A stretch of DNA of 64,000 nt from Hygrophila difformis (lineage: Eukaryota > Streptophyta > Magnoliopsida > Lamiales > Acanthaceae), in NCBI GenBank assembly GCA_030278955.1, contig JAOANR010000005.1, positions 6,119,431 through 6,183,430 on the forward strand. Reading direction: 5' to 3'. Below are positions 37,402-49,646 of the stretch, piece after piece (position 1 is the stretch's first letter; the number at the start of each line of letters is the position of its first letter). The translations under genes were made by a program, and so were the position numbers. The notes under the pieces were generated by a model. That model saw only the letters and a list, made by a program, of their open reading frames with translations, was not told the origin of the DNA and did no database searches.

Positions 37402-38180
37402 TTAGAACCACATCTCCACCTTACCAGCTTTCATGGCTCTGCATCGGGCCCAATGATCGGCAAGATCATTCCTTTCTCTCATAATATGTTGTATTCTAAC
37501 CTCACCCACACATTTGAAGATAGCCATAATCGGGCCAATTAAGACATGAAGGCCCCAAGGAATTAAACTCGGATCATTCAGCCACCGCAAGATGTTTTGC
37601 GCATCGCATTCAAACACCAACTTTGGGGAAAAAAAACACCATTGGTCCCATAAGTTTCCCCAATTTCGATTTCAGTCCCATATTAATTTCATTAACACAA
37701 TCAATCCATTATGTTTGCTAATTTTTGCATAATCCATCCCAAACCCCTTAATAACGCATTTCTGCTGACGTGGCGCCGCGTAAGTTTGCTAATTGCGGCG
37801 CCATTGGTCCCATAAGTTGCTAATTGCGGTGCCATTGGTCCCATAAGTTTGCTTAATCTGGTGCCACGTCAGCGGAAATGCGTCATTAAGGGGTTTGGGA
37901 TTGATTATGCAAAAATTAGCAAACATATTGGATTGATTGTGTTAATGAAATTAATATGGGACTGAAATCGAAATTGAGGAAACTTATGGGACCAATGATG
38001 TTTTTTTCCCCAACTTTGGCATAGAGAATCCCTGGTCCCTAACCAGTGCTGAGCATATACGAGAGATGGCAGTCAATTCGGCTTCAGTAGAATCAGTGCA
38101 TCCAATATAATCCGAGAGTACAAAGATAACATTTCCTACATCGTTCCTAATGACCCCACCTACTCCTGCTGGGCCCGGAA
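37402..38180 (-). pseudogene. RNase H-domain (RVT_3-like) gene fragment, interrupted by a MITE
   Basis: The minus-strand frame reads GPAGVGGVIRNDVGN...TEAELTAI and, after a MITE at 37627-38009, FECDAQNILRWLND...HIMRERNDLADHWAR. This is the order of the type-I RNase H fold found in plant LINE ORF2 and RNase H-like proteins: E of the EAEL segment, D of ECDAQ, then the HxxRxxNxxAD segment. The first strand with its Asp is missing because the fold-back transposon begins at 38181. The frame ends at a stop at 37402. It could be a LINE remnant or a domesticated RNase H-like gene. Confidence 0.7.
37627..38009. mobile_element. 383-bp fold-back MITE with 10-bp target duplication
   Basis: The ends are GGAAAAAAAACACCATTGG and its near-perfect inverse. 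Almost the whole element is one inverted repeat around GC-containing centre motifs such as GACGTGGCGCC. The target duplication CCAACTTTGG (37617-37626, 38010-38019) is within the size range known for Mutator-like elements. It splits the RNase H frame. Confidence 0.85.
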
Positions 38181-38439
38181 GTTTTAGTTTGTTAAGTAGT
38201 ACCAAGTAAAAAAAATTTAGTATTCAGTACCATTAGGTAAAAAATTCTATTTTTAGTACATTTGTATGAAATTTACCATCTTTTTACCAGATCAATTATA
38301 TTTATATCTCATTCACCAAAAAAAATTATATTTATATCTTAACTTTTTAAAATTTTAAGTTTTTTTGTAATATTTTAATTTTTTTCCTTTAATCTTTTTG
38401 TTTTATTATTTTTTTTGTTTCTTTTGAAACTTTTGTATC

Positions 38440-38705
38440 AATTATATTTTTCATCACCGTGGTCGAGTCTTTGTGTATGTAGAATTATACTTTGGAACAT
38501 GCAACCCCTCAATGCCCACCAGATATTCGAGCGATTAGTCTTAACCCAATGTAGTCTGGAAATACCCGGTGTATCCATGTGTGCATCCAGGCCTCCCGCC
38601 AAGCACCCCACCTGGGATTTGAACCCCCAACCTCCCTTTAACAACCACCCAAAGGTAAGGTTGTTAACTATGTGGGCTGATGCCAACAATTACTATAATT
38701 TTTGT
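38440..38705 (-). repeat. SINE-like, tRNA-related segment in the left arm
   Basis: Minus strand contains GGGGGTTCAAATCCCAG, like a pol III B box. Roughly 150 bp of it (about 38560-38705) has no counterpart in the right arm, whereas 38440-38560 does (40740-40860). It is a tRNA-derived fragment or decayed SINE. Confidence 0.4.
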
Positions 38706-39039
38706 CACCGAAAAAAATTATATTTTTCATCCAAAGAGATTCTTTTAGTAAGATTAATAATTTTTTTTATTTAAAATAGATTTTATTTTGTATCAATTAA
38801 AAATAATATTTTTTGTTTTCATCCCAAGAGATTTTTTAAGTAATATAAATAAAAGAATAAAAAAATATATTTTTTACATTTAAAAAGATAAATAAAAGAA
38901 TAAATAATGTGTTATTTAGCGAATAATATTTTGTTTTTAAATCCTATTATTTAAAAAAAATTAATATTTAAATAAGTACGGCATATTTGCATGATATGAG
39001 AATTTTCAAAAAAAAAAGGAAAAAAATGAAGGAAAGTAT

Positions 39040-40012
39040 TGTTATGCACTTATTTAAAGTACTAATATGTGATTATGTAGAGTACCGTTACGAAAGTATT
39101 TAAAGTACTGTTATGCACTTATTAAGAGTACCATTATATACTTAGTAGAGTATTGTTACTTAATTATTTAAAGTACTGTTATGTACATATTAAGAGTACT
39201 ATTATGTGATTATGTAGGGTACTGTTATTAAAGTGTTTAAGGTACTGTTACGCACTTATTAAGAGTACTATTATGTGATAATGTATAGTACTGTTATAAA
39301 AGTATTTAAAGTAATGTTATGCGCGTATTAAGGGTATCATTATGTGCTTAGTAGAGTACTGTTATTTAAAGTACTATTATGACAGCGAGATAACTGTCAA
39401 AAACCATCCATGGACCTTGGTTGAGAACACAATAGTTTTTGACACAGATCGACACGGGCTCTGAACCAATGTTCGTGATGGTTTTCAACAGTACTTTAAA
39501 ATATACTTTCATAACAGTACTCTACATAATCACATAATAGTACTCTTAATAAGTACATAATCGTACTTTAAATAACTAAAAAACAGTACTCTACTAAGCA
39601 TATAATGGTACTCTTAATAAGTGATAACAATGCTTTGAATACTTTAATAACAGTACTTTACATTATCACATAATAGTACTCTTAATAAGTACATAACAGT
39701 AATTTAAATAACTAAACAACAATACTCTACTAAGCATATAATAGTACTCTTAATAAGTGCATAATAATACTTTAAATACTTTCATAACAGTACTCTACAT
39801 AATCACGTAATAGTACTCTTAATAAGTACATAACAGTAATTTAAATAACTAAACAACAATACTCTACTAAGCCTATAATAGTACTCTTAATAAGTGCATA
39901 ATAATACTTTAAATACTTTCATAACAGTACTCTACATAATCACGTAATAGTACTCTTAATAAGTACATAACAGTACTTTAAATACTTTGATAAGAGTACT
40001 CTACATGCAGAG
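39040..40012. repeat. Inverted array of AGTACT-containing tandem repeats
   Basis: 39040-39380 is a tandem array of units such as AGTACTGTTATGCACTTATT and AGAGTACTATTATGTGATTA. 39489-40012 holds the same units in inverse orientation. The spacer 39381-39488 is unrelated. Transcribed as one RNA it would fold into a hairpin of more than 300 bp. Confidence 0.88.
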
Positions 40013-40354
40013 GTAGCCGGGATTATGTATGGGCTGGAGCTAGCGGTGGAGAAGGGTGTTCGGGAGCTGTTCTGTTTTAGTGATTCAGAACAGGCCTTAC
40101 GCTTCATAAAGGGTAGCAGATCTCCAGTGCATTGGCTGGCCGCCTATTTGGCCAGAATTGAGGAATTGAGGAGATCCTTCAATGTGTGTCATTTTCGACA
40201 TATCCTGCAGGAGAGAAATGCGGTAGTTGACTTCCTAGCTAAAAGGGGTGCGGACGAGGAGCTCTTTTTCACGACGTGGGCCTTTCCCCCGGATGGCTTG
40301 CGCCCTATTCTGATGGCAGATGCGGCGGGCACTTGGTTTCCGAGGGCTAGCTAA
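40010..40354 (+). pseudogene. Captured RNase H-domain fragment inside the fold-back transposon
   Basis: The frame AEVAGIMYGLELAV...CFSDSEQALRFI...CHFRHILQERNAVVDFLAKRGADEE is the C-terminal two thirds of a plant LINE-type RNase H (RVT_3). It has the Glu, the FSD Asp and the final HxxQERN..VD segment. The upstream first strand is replaced by the AGTACT array, whose last unit runs straight into the coding sequence. It ends at a TAG near 40352, followed by a T-rich 3' tail. It is in opposite orientation to, and distinct in sequence from, the RNase H fragment at 37402-38180. Confidence 0.7.
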
Positions 40355-40899
40355 TTTGTTGTCAATTTCGCTTTGTCTCTTTTCCGTTTTCCTTTTTTGC
40401 TTTTGTCTTATCTAGCCTGTATTATCTGTAACGCGAAAACAATAGGTTCTTATTTAAATATTATATTTTTTAAAAAAAATAACAATATTTAAAATTAAAA
40501 TTTATTCGCTAAATAACACATTATTAATTCTTTTATTTATCCTTTTTAGCATGTAAAAAATCTATTTTGTTTTATTCTTTTATTTATATGACTTAGAAAA
40601 TATTATGCAATGAAAGCAAAAATATAGTTTTTAATTGATACAAAATAAATAGTTTACATAAAAAAATTATTTACTTGCTAAATAAAATCTCTGAGAATGA
40701 AAAATATATTTTTTTCATTGAGCATACTACGGGGATTCTCAGGCCACATTGGGCTATGATTAATCTTTCGAATATTTGGTGGGCATTGAAGGGTTGTCTC
40801 TTCCAAAGCATAATTCTACATACGAAATACTCCAACCCGATGATGGAAAATATAATTGATAAAAGAATTTCAAAAGAAAATAAGAAAAGAAAAACGAAC

Positions 40900-43800
40900 T
40901 GTAACCACCCGACACAATCTTAATAGGGTATGTTCAAAATCTCCTAACTTTTTTTCTTTTCCATTAACTTTTATCTTATATTCCGCATATTAGATTGCCA
41001 TAGTAGTTTTCATTAAAACTTCGAGGACGAAGTTGATTCTTAAGGAGGGTGGATTGTAATACCATAGAAATTACCCGAAATAATTGTAATTCACTAAAGA
41101 GGCTTTTATTAAATATTCAATCACTTGCTTAAAGAATTAGTATATTGATTTTTCTACAAAACAACACTTCAAAATTTATATATGTAAATTTGTCTTTTCC
41201 AAAAGAAATATGAATTTCAATATCATGGGTAATAGAATTATATAGTTTATGGAATATTTTTTAAAATCTATTGTTTAAATTATATATATAAGTTTTTATA
41301 TATATACACATTGGTCTTGAAAATTATTATGAGGATAGTATGTGAATATTTTAAGTACTTTGATATTCATTATGGAATAAATTATTATAAAAACAAAAGT
41401 ATGAGTTTTTATGTGAATCTATGAGAATTAACTTTTATATATAAGAAACTATATTCATAGATTATAATTTTTATTTGATGATGACATGAAGACTTTGTGG
41501 TTTGAGTATTGTTATGAATAAAATAAAACCATGCAAGTATATTATTATTATCTTTTTGAAAGCACATTAATATAAATACAATACTTGAAATAAATAAATA
41601 TTATATTATCATATCCAACTCATTGAGCATAAATGCATGCCACTAAATAATGGCAAGAATAATGATTTTTGTAGACAAGCTAATACTTCAATCATTTTCA
41701 TGATACACTACTTACACAAATATAAGGTTAAAAGCAATTGCAAGAAATTTTCTTCCTAAACAAATAGATGAAAAATCAACATGATTAACAAGTGTCTTGG
41801 ATGAATGGCTAGCAAAGAAAGGTGATCAATTATCTCTTGAACCCACCAAGATTAATAGCCTCCATAATAGGCAAACCATTATATTAATAGACAACATGAT
41901 GGACAAAATTAATAGCCCCCCAAATTAATAGCCTCTTTGTTAGGCTATAAGGACCAAATGAGTGGATACAAATACTCTAACCATTATTGCTCAAGACACA
42001 CTTAATTGGATGATTGGTGAGGTTGTAATCACTCTCATAATATGTCATGTTCAATTGTTCAAATCTTAGCCTATAAATAGAGAGAGTTTCTAGCCTTCAA
42101 ACACACCAATCTCATCCATCTCATTAGCCAAATTCACTACCCATTTTATTCTTCAAAGTTCTCCCACATAGTGAGCATATCTTAAGGATTGTGGAGTCTT
42201 GTAGGCTTGGCAACCTTCATAATTCTAAGAGTTCTAACTCTTCTCAACACTTGGTTAGTAAGATATCATCCTTGAAACTTGTATCTTAAAGATCTAAATC
42301 TTTTATTTTTATACTATAAATTGATTTCCCTCTATTTGTCAAATTTCAGCGAAACCCGTAATTTGTGGTGCGAATCTTGTGTTATAACGGCCATTATCTT
42401 TGAATCTCCTTGCTCTTATACATCAATTCAGTAAGTTAACACTCTGTACTTCAAGTTTTGGAGATCCCAATCCATGTTTTAAGAGTACAAAATTAGAATT
42501 TCCCCATTATACCAAAATCTGTCAGGTTTTCGTTTACATAAAGATCCATCTTTTTAAACTATTTTGGTTCATTATCCCTCAAAAGTTCCTTCATAAAACT
42601 TGTTCCTTATTGAGTTGAGTATCTTTCTGGAAAATTTTATAATTTTTAGAACTCATATGAAAAAGTTATGGGATCCGCTTTATCGAAAGGTCAAAATCTC
42701 TTTTTGTTGAAATCTAAGAAATTATAGTGTTTCTGAAATCCTCATTTTTGAAGGTCTTAAGTGTTTCAAACCCAATTGGTTTATTCATGAAAAATATTTA
42801 TCTATATGTTATCTACCTTGTTGTAAAATTTCAGAATTTTTGGTCTCAAATTACTATTTTTAAAACCTGTTGAAAATTATAGAGTCACCATTGAATTTCT
42901 GATAGAATACATGTTCTGAAAAGAACTTGATTTTTGAACTGTTTCCATACCTTATTTTGAAAAGAATAAAACATGAAACTTGTTCAACTATGTGTTGAGT
43001 ATGTACAGTTTAAATTTCATAGCAATCGCCTTTCATATGAATTTTTAAACTAACTTGGCGTAAACTGCGATATTGGACTTGATTTTTGGTCCAAGTGAGA
43101 AATTGTTGGATTTTGAGATCCATGAAATGATATTTTCATATTTATGAGATATCGATATGGGAGTTAAATGTTGAAATGATATTTGGCATTATTGAATGCC
43201 CTTGTTATGAGGTTACTCCCGTGAAATAGTTGAAAACTCTTTTAAAGAGGATATTATGTTGAAAATTGTGAAAAACACTTTTAAATCCATTGTGCACTAT
43301 TAACTTGAGTAAGATGCCATACTTGATAGAGGGCTAATGCACTAGGGATGTGTCTTGCGGGGCCTCCCCCTCTAAATATGTCAAGACGGCATTGTTGATA
43401 AATTGTGCCAAAACGGCGTTGTTGCATGTATGAGTCTATACTCTTGGGTGTATCCGTGATGGGTTACCCAAGGCTCCGGAGTGTGTCTGTATATGAGTCC
43501 GCTGCATGCTGATCATGACTTATGATCGATATGATATGATATATGGAAAATGGTGTCCTCTTGTGCATAGTTGCTACAATGGTAAGAATGAAAGTTATTT
43601 ATTTTGTTAAAGGTAATGTGTGTGTTCATTTTAAAAGAAAAAGTGAAAATTATTATTATTATTATTTTTTAGTGTCAACCACTATTTTAAAACCCACTTC
43701 TTAAAGTGGAGCGGGTTGACTTACTCAGTACCATTGTACTGATAAAAAGTTGCGTTATCTTTTTACAGATATTGGAGCTGACATATGAACTGCATCTCAT

Positions 43801-44134
43801 GACATGAGCATTTGGGGATGGGATTACCTTTCATCAAAAAGATTGTTGCTTTAAGGAACCACGTACTTTTAATTATTAATGTCTTATATATTGCCTTTAG
43901 TTTATGCTTCCGCATGAGAAAGAACAATGACTCTGGTATTAAGTACTTTAAATTTTCTTATGACTATATTTTATAAAATTGGCAATAATTTTTAAAGTCC
44001 ATATTACAAAAATTTATATGTGAAGATATTTAGCCGTAGCACTTGTCAATTAAGTTAGCCAAAGGGCGAGCCTGACTGACAAGTGTGGCGGTAACATTCT
44101 GAAACCTTATGAGGATGAATTTCGGGGTGTTACA
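40900..44134 (+). repeat. 5' LTR of element D
   Basis: 3235 bp, TGTAACCACCCG...GGTGTTACA. A fossil hairpin (AACTTCGAGGACGAAGTT near 41021), a PPT and an inner LTR-like start TGTAATACC (41055) lie inside it, 155 bp from the end. Confidence 0.94.
42072..42079 (+). promoter_or_regulatory. TATA box of the element D 5' LTR
   Basis: TATAAATA followed by GAGAGAG, about 1.17 kb into the LTR. The same box is at 50819-50826 in the 3' LTR. It is a good match to a plant core promoter. Confidence 0.65.
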
Positions 44135-44137
44135 GAG

Positions 44138-44150
44138 TGGTATCAGAGAG
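44138..44150 (+). other. Primer binding site of element D, tRNA-iMet type
   Basis: TGGTATCAGAGAG, three bases after the LTR end, complementary to initiator tRNA-Met except at the last positions. Confidence 0.88.
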
Positions 44151-44840
44151 TATTTTTAAAATCTAAGTATTTGTAAACTGTTAAATATAGAACTGCATGA
44201 GGTGATTCTGTCTAAGGAATCTGGTTTTTAAAGATTGCCCGTCAGCCGGTGGCTCTACCAGTCTTTCCTGGGAATCAACTTTGTAGCTCTATATTTTAAC
44301 TAGTTGGCAAATTACTTAGAAGGCGGTACCCTCTAATCTTAGCATTTCTTGGTTAAGTTAGCAACATGGCGAGCATGACTAAGGGATGCGACAGTTTAAC
44401 TCCGGTTTATGGATTTAAAAAGAAAAAAAAAAGTCCATTTTGAGAAAGAAATATGCAAAATATTTTTCAAAGGCCCATATGGGTTATGTTAAATTTTGAA
44501 ACTTAGAAATTATTTTTTGGGGTGGGAACATATGCATTCATGAGCATGCATCATTTTCTATAAAATTTAAAAGAATATATATATATATATATTGTTATGA
44601 TATACTAAGTCGGTTGACCTTATCATAAGTGCTCGTTTTAAATTCTCTATCTTGTAATATTTTCTAGATTTATGAAATAAAGCTTGTTATTTCATTCCTT
44701 CTGGTTAATCTCTAAATAAAGTCATACTCCTAACTTAGACATTTCTGCGTTAACTCATCCTTATACTATGACCTAACGAGTTTTAGGACATAATTATCCC
44801 TTAGACTTGAACTCACTCGTGCTTAACCATCCTTAGCAGA
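44151..44840 (+). other. Leader of element D
   Basis: Non-coding leader before gag, with an (AT)n run near 44576-44592. No other signal was recognised. Confidence 0.6.
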
Positions 44841-46676
44841 ATGGCACCCCGTTCAAGGACTAGAAAAACCCTCCGAAGTGTTAATGCCCTCAACAACATG
44901 GAGCCACACCAAAATCCGAACATGACTAACCACGAAGTGCCAGCAGCACAGGGTGTATCCAATCAACAAGCTGTACCACCTGCACACAACATATATCACC
45001 CTGACATCATCAACAATCAGGGCGTTGGACACAACATGGTACCTCCTAATCAGGGAGCACCCAACAACCAAACCCCTCAGAATCAAAACACACCAAACTC
45101 GCTTGACAATGATCGCCTAAGGATCATTGAGCAAATGCTCATTGCCTTGGGTCAGGGTCAAATTAATCAAGCCACAGCAGCTGTGCCGCCACCTCAAGCC
45201 CAGCTCAATCACCTAGCAGTGGTGAACCAATACAGACCACCTCGTTATGATGGGCAGGAGGACCCTACTACATTGGAGGATTGGATAAAAAGTTTTAACA
45301 AGCTACTCGAGGCGACTCGTTGCCCAGATGAGCAGAAGATTATTGTAGCCTCGTACTTTTTAGGAGGTGATGCAGATAACTGGTGGCAGTTACAAAAGAG
45401 AGAGCTAGATGATGATGAGGAGTATACATGGGAAAACTTTACAGAAGCTCTAAGAGAAAGGTTTTACCCGATGAGTACCAAAGCAGCAATGTAAGAAGAG
45501 TTTCTATCGTTACGACAAGGAGCACAATCTGTACAAGAATACTATGTTAGATTCAAGGAGTTAGTTAGATTTGCTCCTAAGCTAGTATCCATCGATGCCG
45601 AGAAGGCACAGAAGTTCGAAATGGGATTAAACCTCTCCATTAGAGAAGTGGTGGCTGGAGTTCAGTATCCTACCCTCCAAGCGATCTACGATCGAGCTGT
45701 CGCAGTTTCTCGTGTACAACAAATGAAGAGAAAAGCCGAGAAGTCTAGCCGCGGGTTCCAAGGACAGGACAAGAGGATTCGGGACAACCGAGGAAGCAGC
45801 AGCAACAACAACCACCTCAGCAACAATAAAGGCAATATTCGAGGTGGGCAGAATCGACCCGTCCAGGGAAACAAAGGAGGGGGCAACAATGGTACTAGAA
45901 ACCATGAAGGGTACATACCACAATGCCCAAAATGCAACAAGCCCCACTTGGCTAGAGGATGCCCCAAGCCAGGTACATGTTATAGATGTGGCCGAGAAGA
46001 TCATATGAGGAAGGAGTGTAAGACCCGCATTGAAAATATTACAAAAAGAGATGACCTTATCAATATCCCCACTCAGCCAAATAATCAGGATGAGCGAAAC
46101 GGAAATAATCAAGGACAGAGGCCTCAGCAAAATAGAAACCAACAAGGGAACCATGGAGCACCTATAGGGCGGCTCAATGTTATTAATCAGGCAGATCTTT
46201 CAACTCAAGGGGATGTGATAACAGGTACATTTACGGCTTTAAGTGTGCCTGTTAAGGTTTTATTTGGTTCTGGAGCAAGTTGTTCGTTTATCTCTTCTAG
46301 AATCTTGCCTGAATTAGAGATGCCAAAACCTAAAATGATTAACTTAAGAATTCAGTTGCCTTCGGGAAAAATTGTATCGTGCACCAAACGATACGATGGG
46401 ATTCCTATAGTCATTAAGAACCTTGAGTTCTATGCAAACTTAGTAGAATTTGACCTTAAAGATTTTGATATTATATTGGGAATGGATTGGCTTACCCAAT
46501 ATAAAGCGGTAATTGAGTGTCAGAAACACAAAATTACACTGTCTAAGACTAGAGGCAAAAAGGTCAACTACTATATCCAACTCCCCAAATTTAAGACTAA
46601 GGTAGTAAATGCCTTAAAATTTTATAGTCTTATGCAGAAAGGATATATGCTTGCTATGTCCATAACCTCAAGTTAA
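44841..46676 (+). pseudogene. Element D gag-protease, inactivated
   Basis: Gag opens at ATG 44841 (MAPRSRTRK). The capsid segment (YRPPRYDGQEDPTTLEDWIKSF...DADNWWQLQKREL) stops at TAA 45492-45494, and the same frame resumes with a CCHC zinc knuckle (CYRCGREDHMRKEC, near 45978-46020). The protease follows, but its active-site triplet reads GSG (FGSGAS near 46264-46282) where the family has DSG, so the catalytic Asp is lost. ILGMDW is kept. The frame shifts near 46640 and ends at 46676. Structural and protease functions are therefore absent from this copy. Confidence 0.9.
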
Positions 46677-49623
46677 AGGAGAATAAAATTGATGACATTC
46701 CAGTAGTGAGGGAGTATCCAGATGCATTCCCAGAAGAAATTCCTGGAATGCCTCCAGAACATGAAGTCGAGTTTACAATCGATCTACTTCCTGAACAGAA
46801 CCTGTATCAAAAGCTCCTTATCGCATGGCAACCCTAGAAATGAATGAACTCAAGGAGCAACTTGAGGAATTATTACAAAAGGGGTATATATCACCTAGCA
46901 CATCGCCGTGGGGAGCACTAGTCTTATTCGTCAAGAAGAAAGATGGAGGGTTACGTCTTTGTATCGATTATAGAGGTTTAAATCAGGTAACGGTTAAAAA
47001 CAAATACCCGTTACCTAGGATTGATGACCTTTTCGATCAACTTAAAGGTGCAACGGTATTCTCCAAGATAGATTTGCGATCCGGTTATCATCAACTGCGA
47101 ATCGCTGAAAAGGATATTCCGAAAACTGCGTTCAGGAGACGTTATGGACATTACGAATTTACAGTGATGTCATTTGGGCTAACAAATGCCCCAGCAGTAT
47201 TCATGAATCTCATGAATGATGTGTTTCGAGAATTGTTAGATCAATGTGTAGTCATTTTCATCGACGACATCTTGATCTATTCAAAGAGCAATGAAGAGCA
47301 TGAGCAACACTTGCATCAGGTGCTAGAGACATTAAGGAAACACCAACTCTATGCCAAGTTGTCCAAGTGTGACTTTTGGCTAGAAAAAGTAGCATTTTTA
47401 AGCCACGTTGTATCAGCTGATGGAGTTTCTGTTGACCCAGCAAAAATATAAGCAATCACCGAGTGGCCTACGCCTACTAATCAAACAGAAGTGAGAAGTT
47501 TTCTTTGACTGGCTGGATATTACAGGAGGTTCGTCAAGGACTTTTTCAAAGTTGCACGACCTCTGACTCAACTTTTGAAGAAAGGCATGAAGTATGAATG
47601 GACAGAAAAGTGTGAATCATCATTTCAAGAGTTAAAGAAACGCCTCACAACAACACCAATTTTAACATTGCCAACAGAAAATGGAGGTTTTGAAGTGTAT
47701 AGTGACGCTTCAAAAGAGGGGCTAGGGTGTGTTTTAATGCAACAACAGCAAGTCATTGCATATGAATCACGACAATTGAAGCCTCATGAGGAGAATTATC
47801 CGACGCACGACCTAGAATTAGCAGCGGTAGTGTTCGTATTAAAGATTTGGCGACACTACTTGTACGGACGAACTTGTCGGATATTCACCGACCACAAGAG
47901 CCTTAAGTACATATTTACTCAGAAGGAGTTAAACATGAGGCAACGCAGATGGTTAGAGTTGATCAAGGATTATGATTTGGACATCGCCTACCATGAAGGG
48001 AAAGCTAACGTGGTCGCAGATGCGTTGAGCCGCAAGACTCGACACGTGGCAAATACTCTTATCTTACCTTCGGAACTGTATATGGACTTGGTCAAGGTAG
48101 ACACGGAGCTAGTCCATTATGGAACTGTGGAAAATGTCATTAATGCTATGACCATTGTATCTACGGTATTTGATGAAATACGCAGTGCTCAACCAGGCGA
48201 CATAAAGCTTGAAAGGATCAAGAAGAAGGTTGCTGAAGGAAAAGCAATTGGTTTTGCAATCCATGAGGATGGAGGCATTCGCTTCAAAGGGAGATGGTGC
48301 GTACCGCATAAATGCGTAGAGCTAAAACGAAGATTAATGGAAGAAGGCCACAACACCCCGTATTCAGTACATCCAGGGGGTGATAAGCTTTATAAGGATT
48401 TAAAGAAGGTTTATTGGTGACCAAGGATGAAGAATGAGGTTGTTGAGTTTGTGGCTAGATGTTTAACCTGTCAAAAGGTTAAAGCAGTACGTCAGAAGCC
48501 CTTAGGACTCATGAAACCATTGGAAATCCCGAGTTGGAAATGGGATAGTATATCAATGGATTTTGTTTCAGGACTACCACGATCACCAAAAGGAATGAAT
48601 AAAATTTGGGTAATTGTTGATAGATTGACAAAGATTGCGATCTTCATACCAATGAAGGATACATGGTCTATGGATCAATTAGCAAGAGCATATATCAATA
48701 ACGTGGTTCGACGACATGGAGTGCCACATGATATAATCTCTAATAGAGACAACAGATTTGTCTCTCATTTTTGGACCAAGCTGCAAGAAGCTCTTGGTAC
48801 CCAAATTAAAATGAGCACCGCTTTTCACCCGATGACGGATGGACAAACAGAAAGGACAATCCAAACACTGGAGGACATGCTGAGAGCATGCGTTCTTGAA
48901 TTTAAAGGAAGTTGGGAAAACCATCTACCTTTGATAGAGTTCTCTTACAATAACAGCTATCATGCTAGTATAGGCATGGCACCGTTTGAGGCACTCTATG
49001 GACGCAAGTGCCGAAGCCCATTATGTTGGGAAAAATGTGAGAATTCTATTGTGGTTGGGCCGCAACTCATTGAAGACATGGCCCAATAGATCAAGATGAT
49101 CCAAGGGAAAATGAAGGCAGCACAAGATCGACAGAAAAGTTATGCCGATGTTAGGCAACAAGACCTAGAATTTCAAGTTGGAGATAAGGTTATGCTGAAA
49201 ATATCACCTATGAAAGGAGTGATGCGTTTTGGAAAGCAAGGAAAGTTAAGTCCTCGATATATTGGACCGTATGACATTCTGGAACGAGTCGGAACCCTGG
49301 CATATAAACTAGCCCTATCGCCACAACTATCTCGAGTGCACAATGTGTTCCATGTTTCACAGTTAAAGAAATATGTGCATGACCCAACCCATGTACTTCA
49401 ACAGGAAGTAATTGAACTCAAAGAAGATCTAACATATGAAGAGTATCCAATCCAAATACTCGACATCAAAGAAAGAACGACAAGGAACAAGACCACCCGG
49501 ATTGTTAAAGTACTTTGGTCCAATCATGGTACGGAAGAAGCAACATGGGAACTAGAGGATGATATGAAGCAACGCTACCCCAATCTCTTTTTAAACGACC
49601 AAATAACAGTTATGGGGACATAA
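46677..49623 (+). pseudogene. Element D pol (RT, RNase H, integrase, chromodomain-like), inactivated
   Basis: After an out-of-frame linker ([20 protein letters not shown]) and a one-base loss near 46795, the RT frame runs from 46825 with SFGLTNAP and FIDDILIYS. In-frame stops are TAA 47449-47451, TGA 47506-47508, TGA 48418-48420 and TAG 49087-49089; all segments are otherwise in the same frame. RNase H has [10 protein letters not shown] and TDHKSLKYI. Integrase has the finger [11 protein letters not shown]...CLTCQKVK and core MDFVSG, NRDNRF, TERTIQ. The C-terminus (WSNHGTEEATWELE) resembles a chromodomain. It ends VMGT-stop, a few bases before the PPT. Confidence 0.92.
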
Positions 49624-49630
49624 CTGTAGG

Positions 49631-49646
49631 CTTAAGAGGAGGAGGA
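49631..49646 (+). other. Polypurine tract of element D
   Basis: CTTAAGAGGAGGAGGA directly precedes the 3' LTR start TGTAACCACC. A second, fossil PPT (AAGGAGGGTGGAT) is inside the LTR at about 49789-49801. Confidence 0.85.

Noticed and set aside
45627..46154. 175-codon antisense ORF in element D
   Set aside because: Shadow of gag; Leu/Ser-rich with no recognisable domain.
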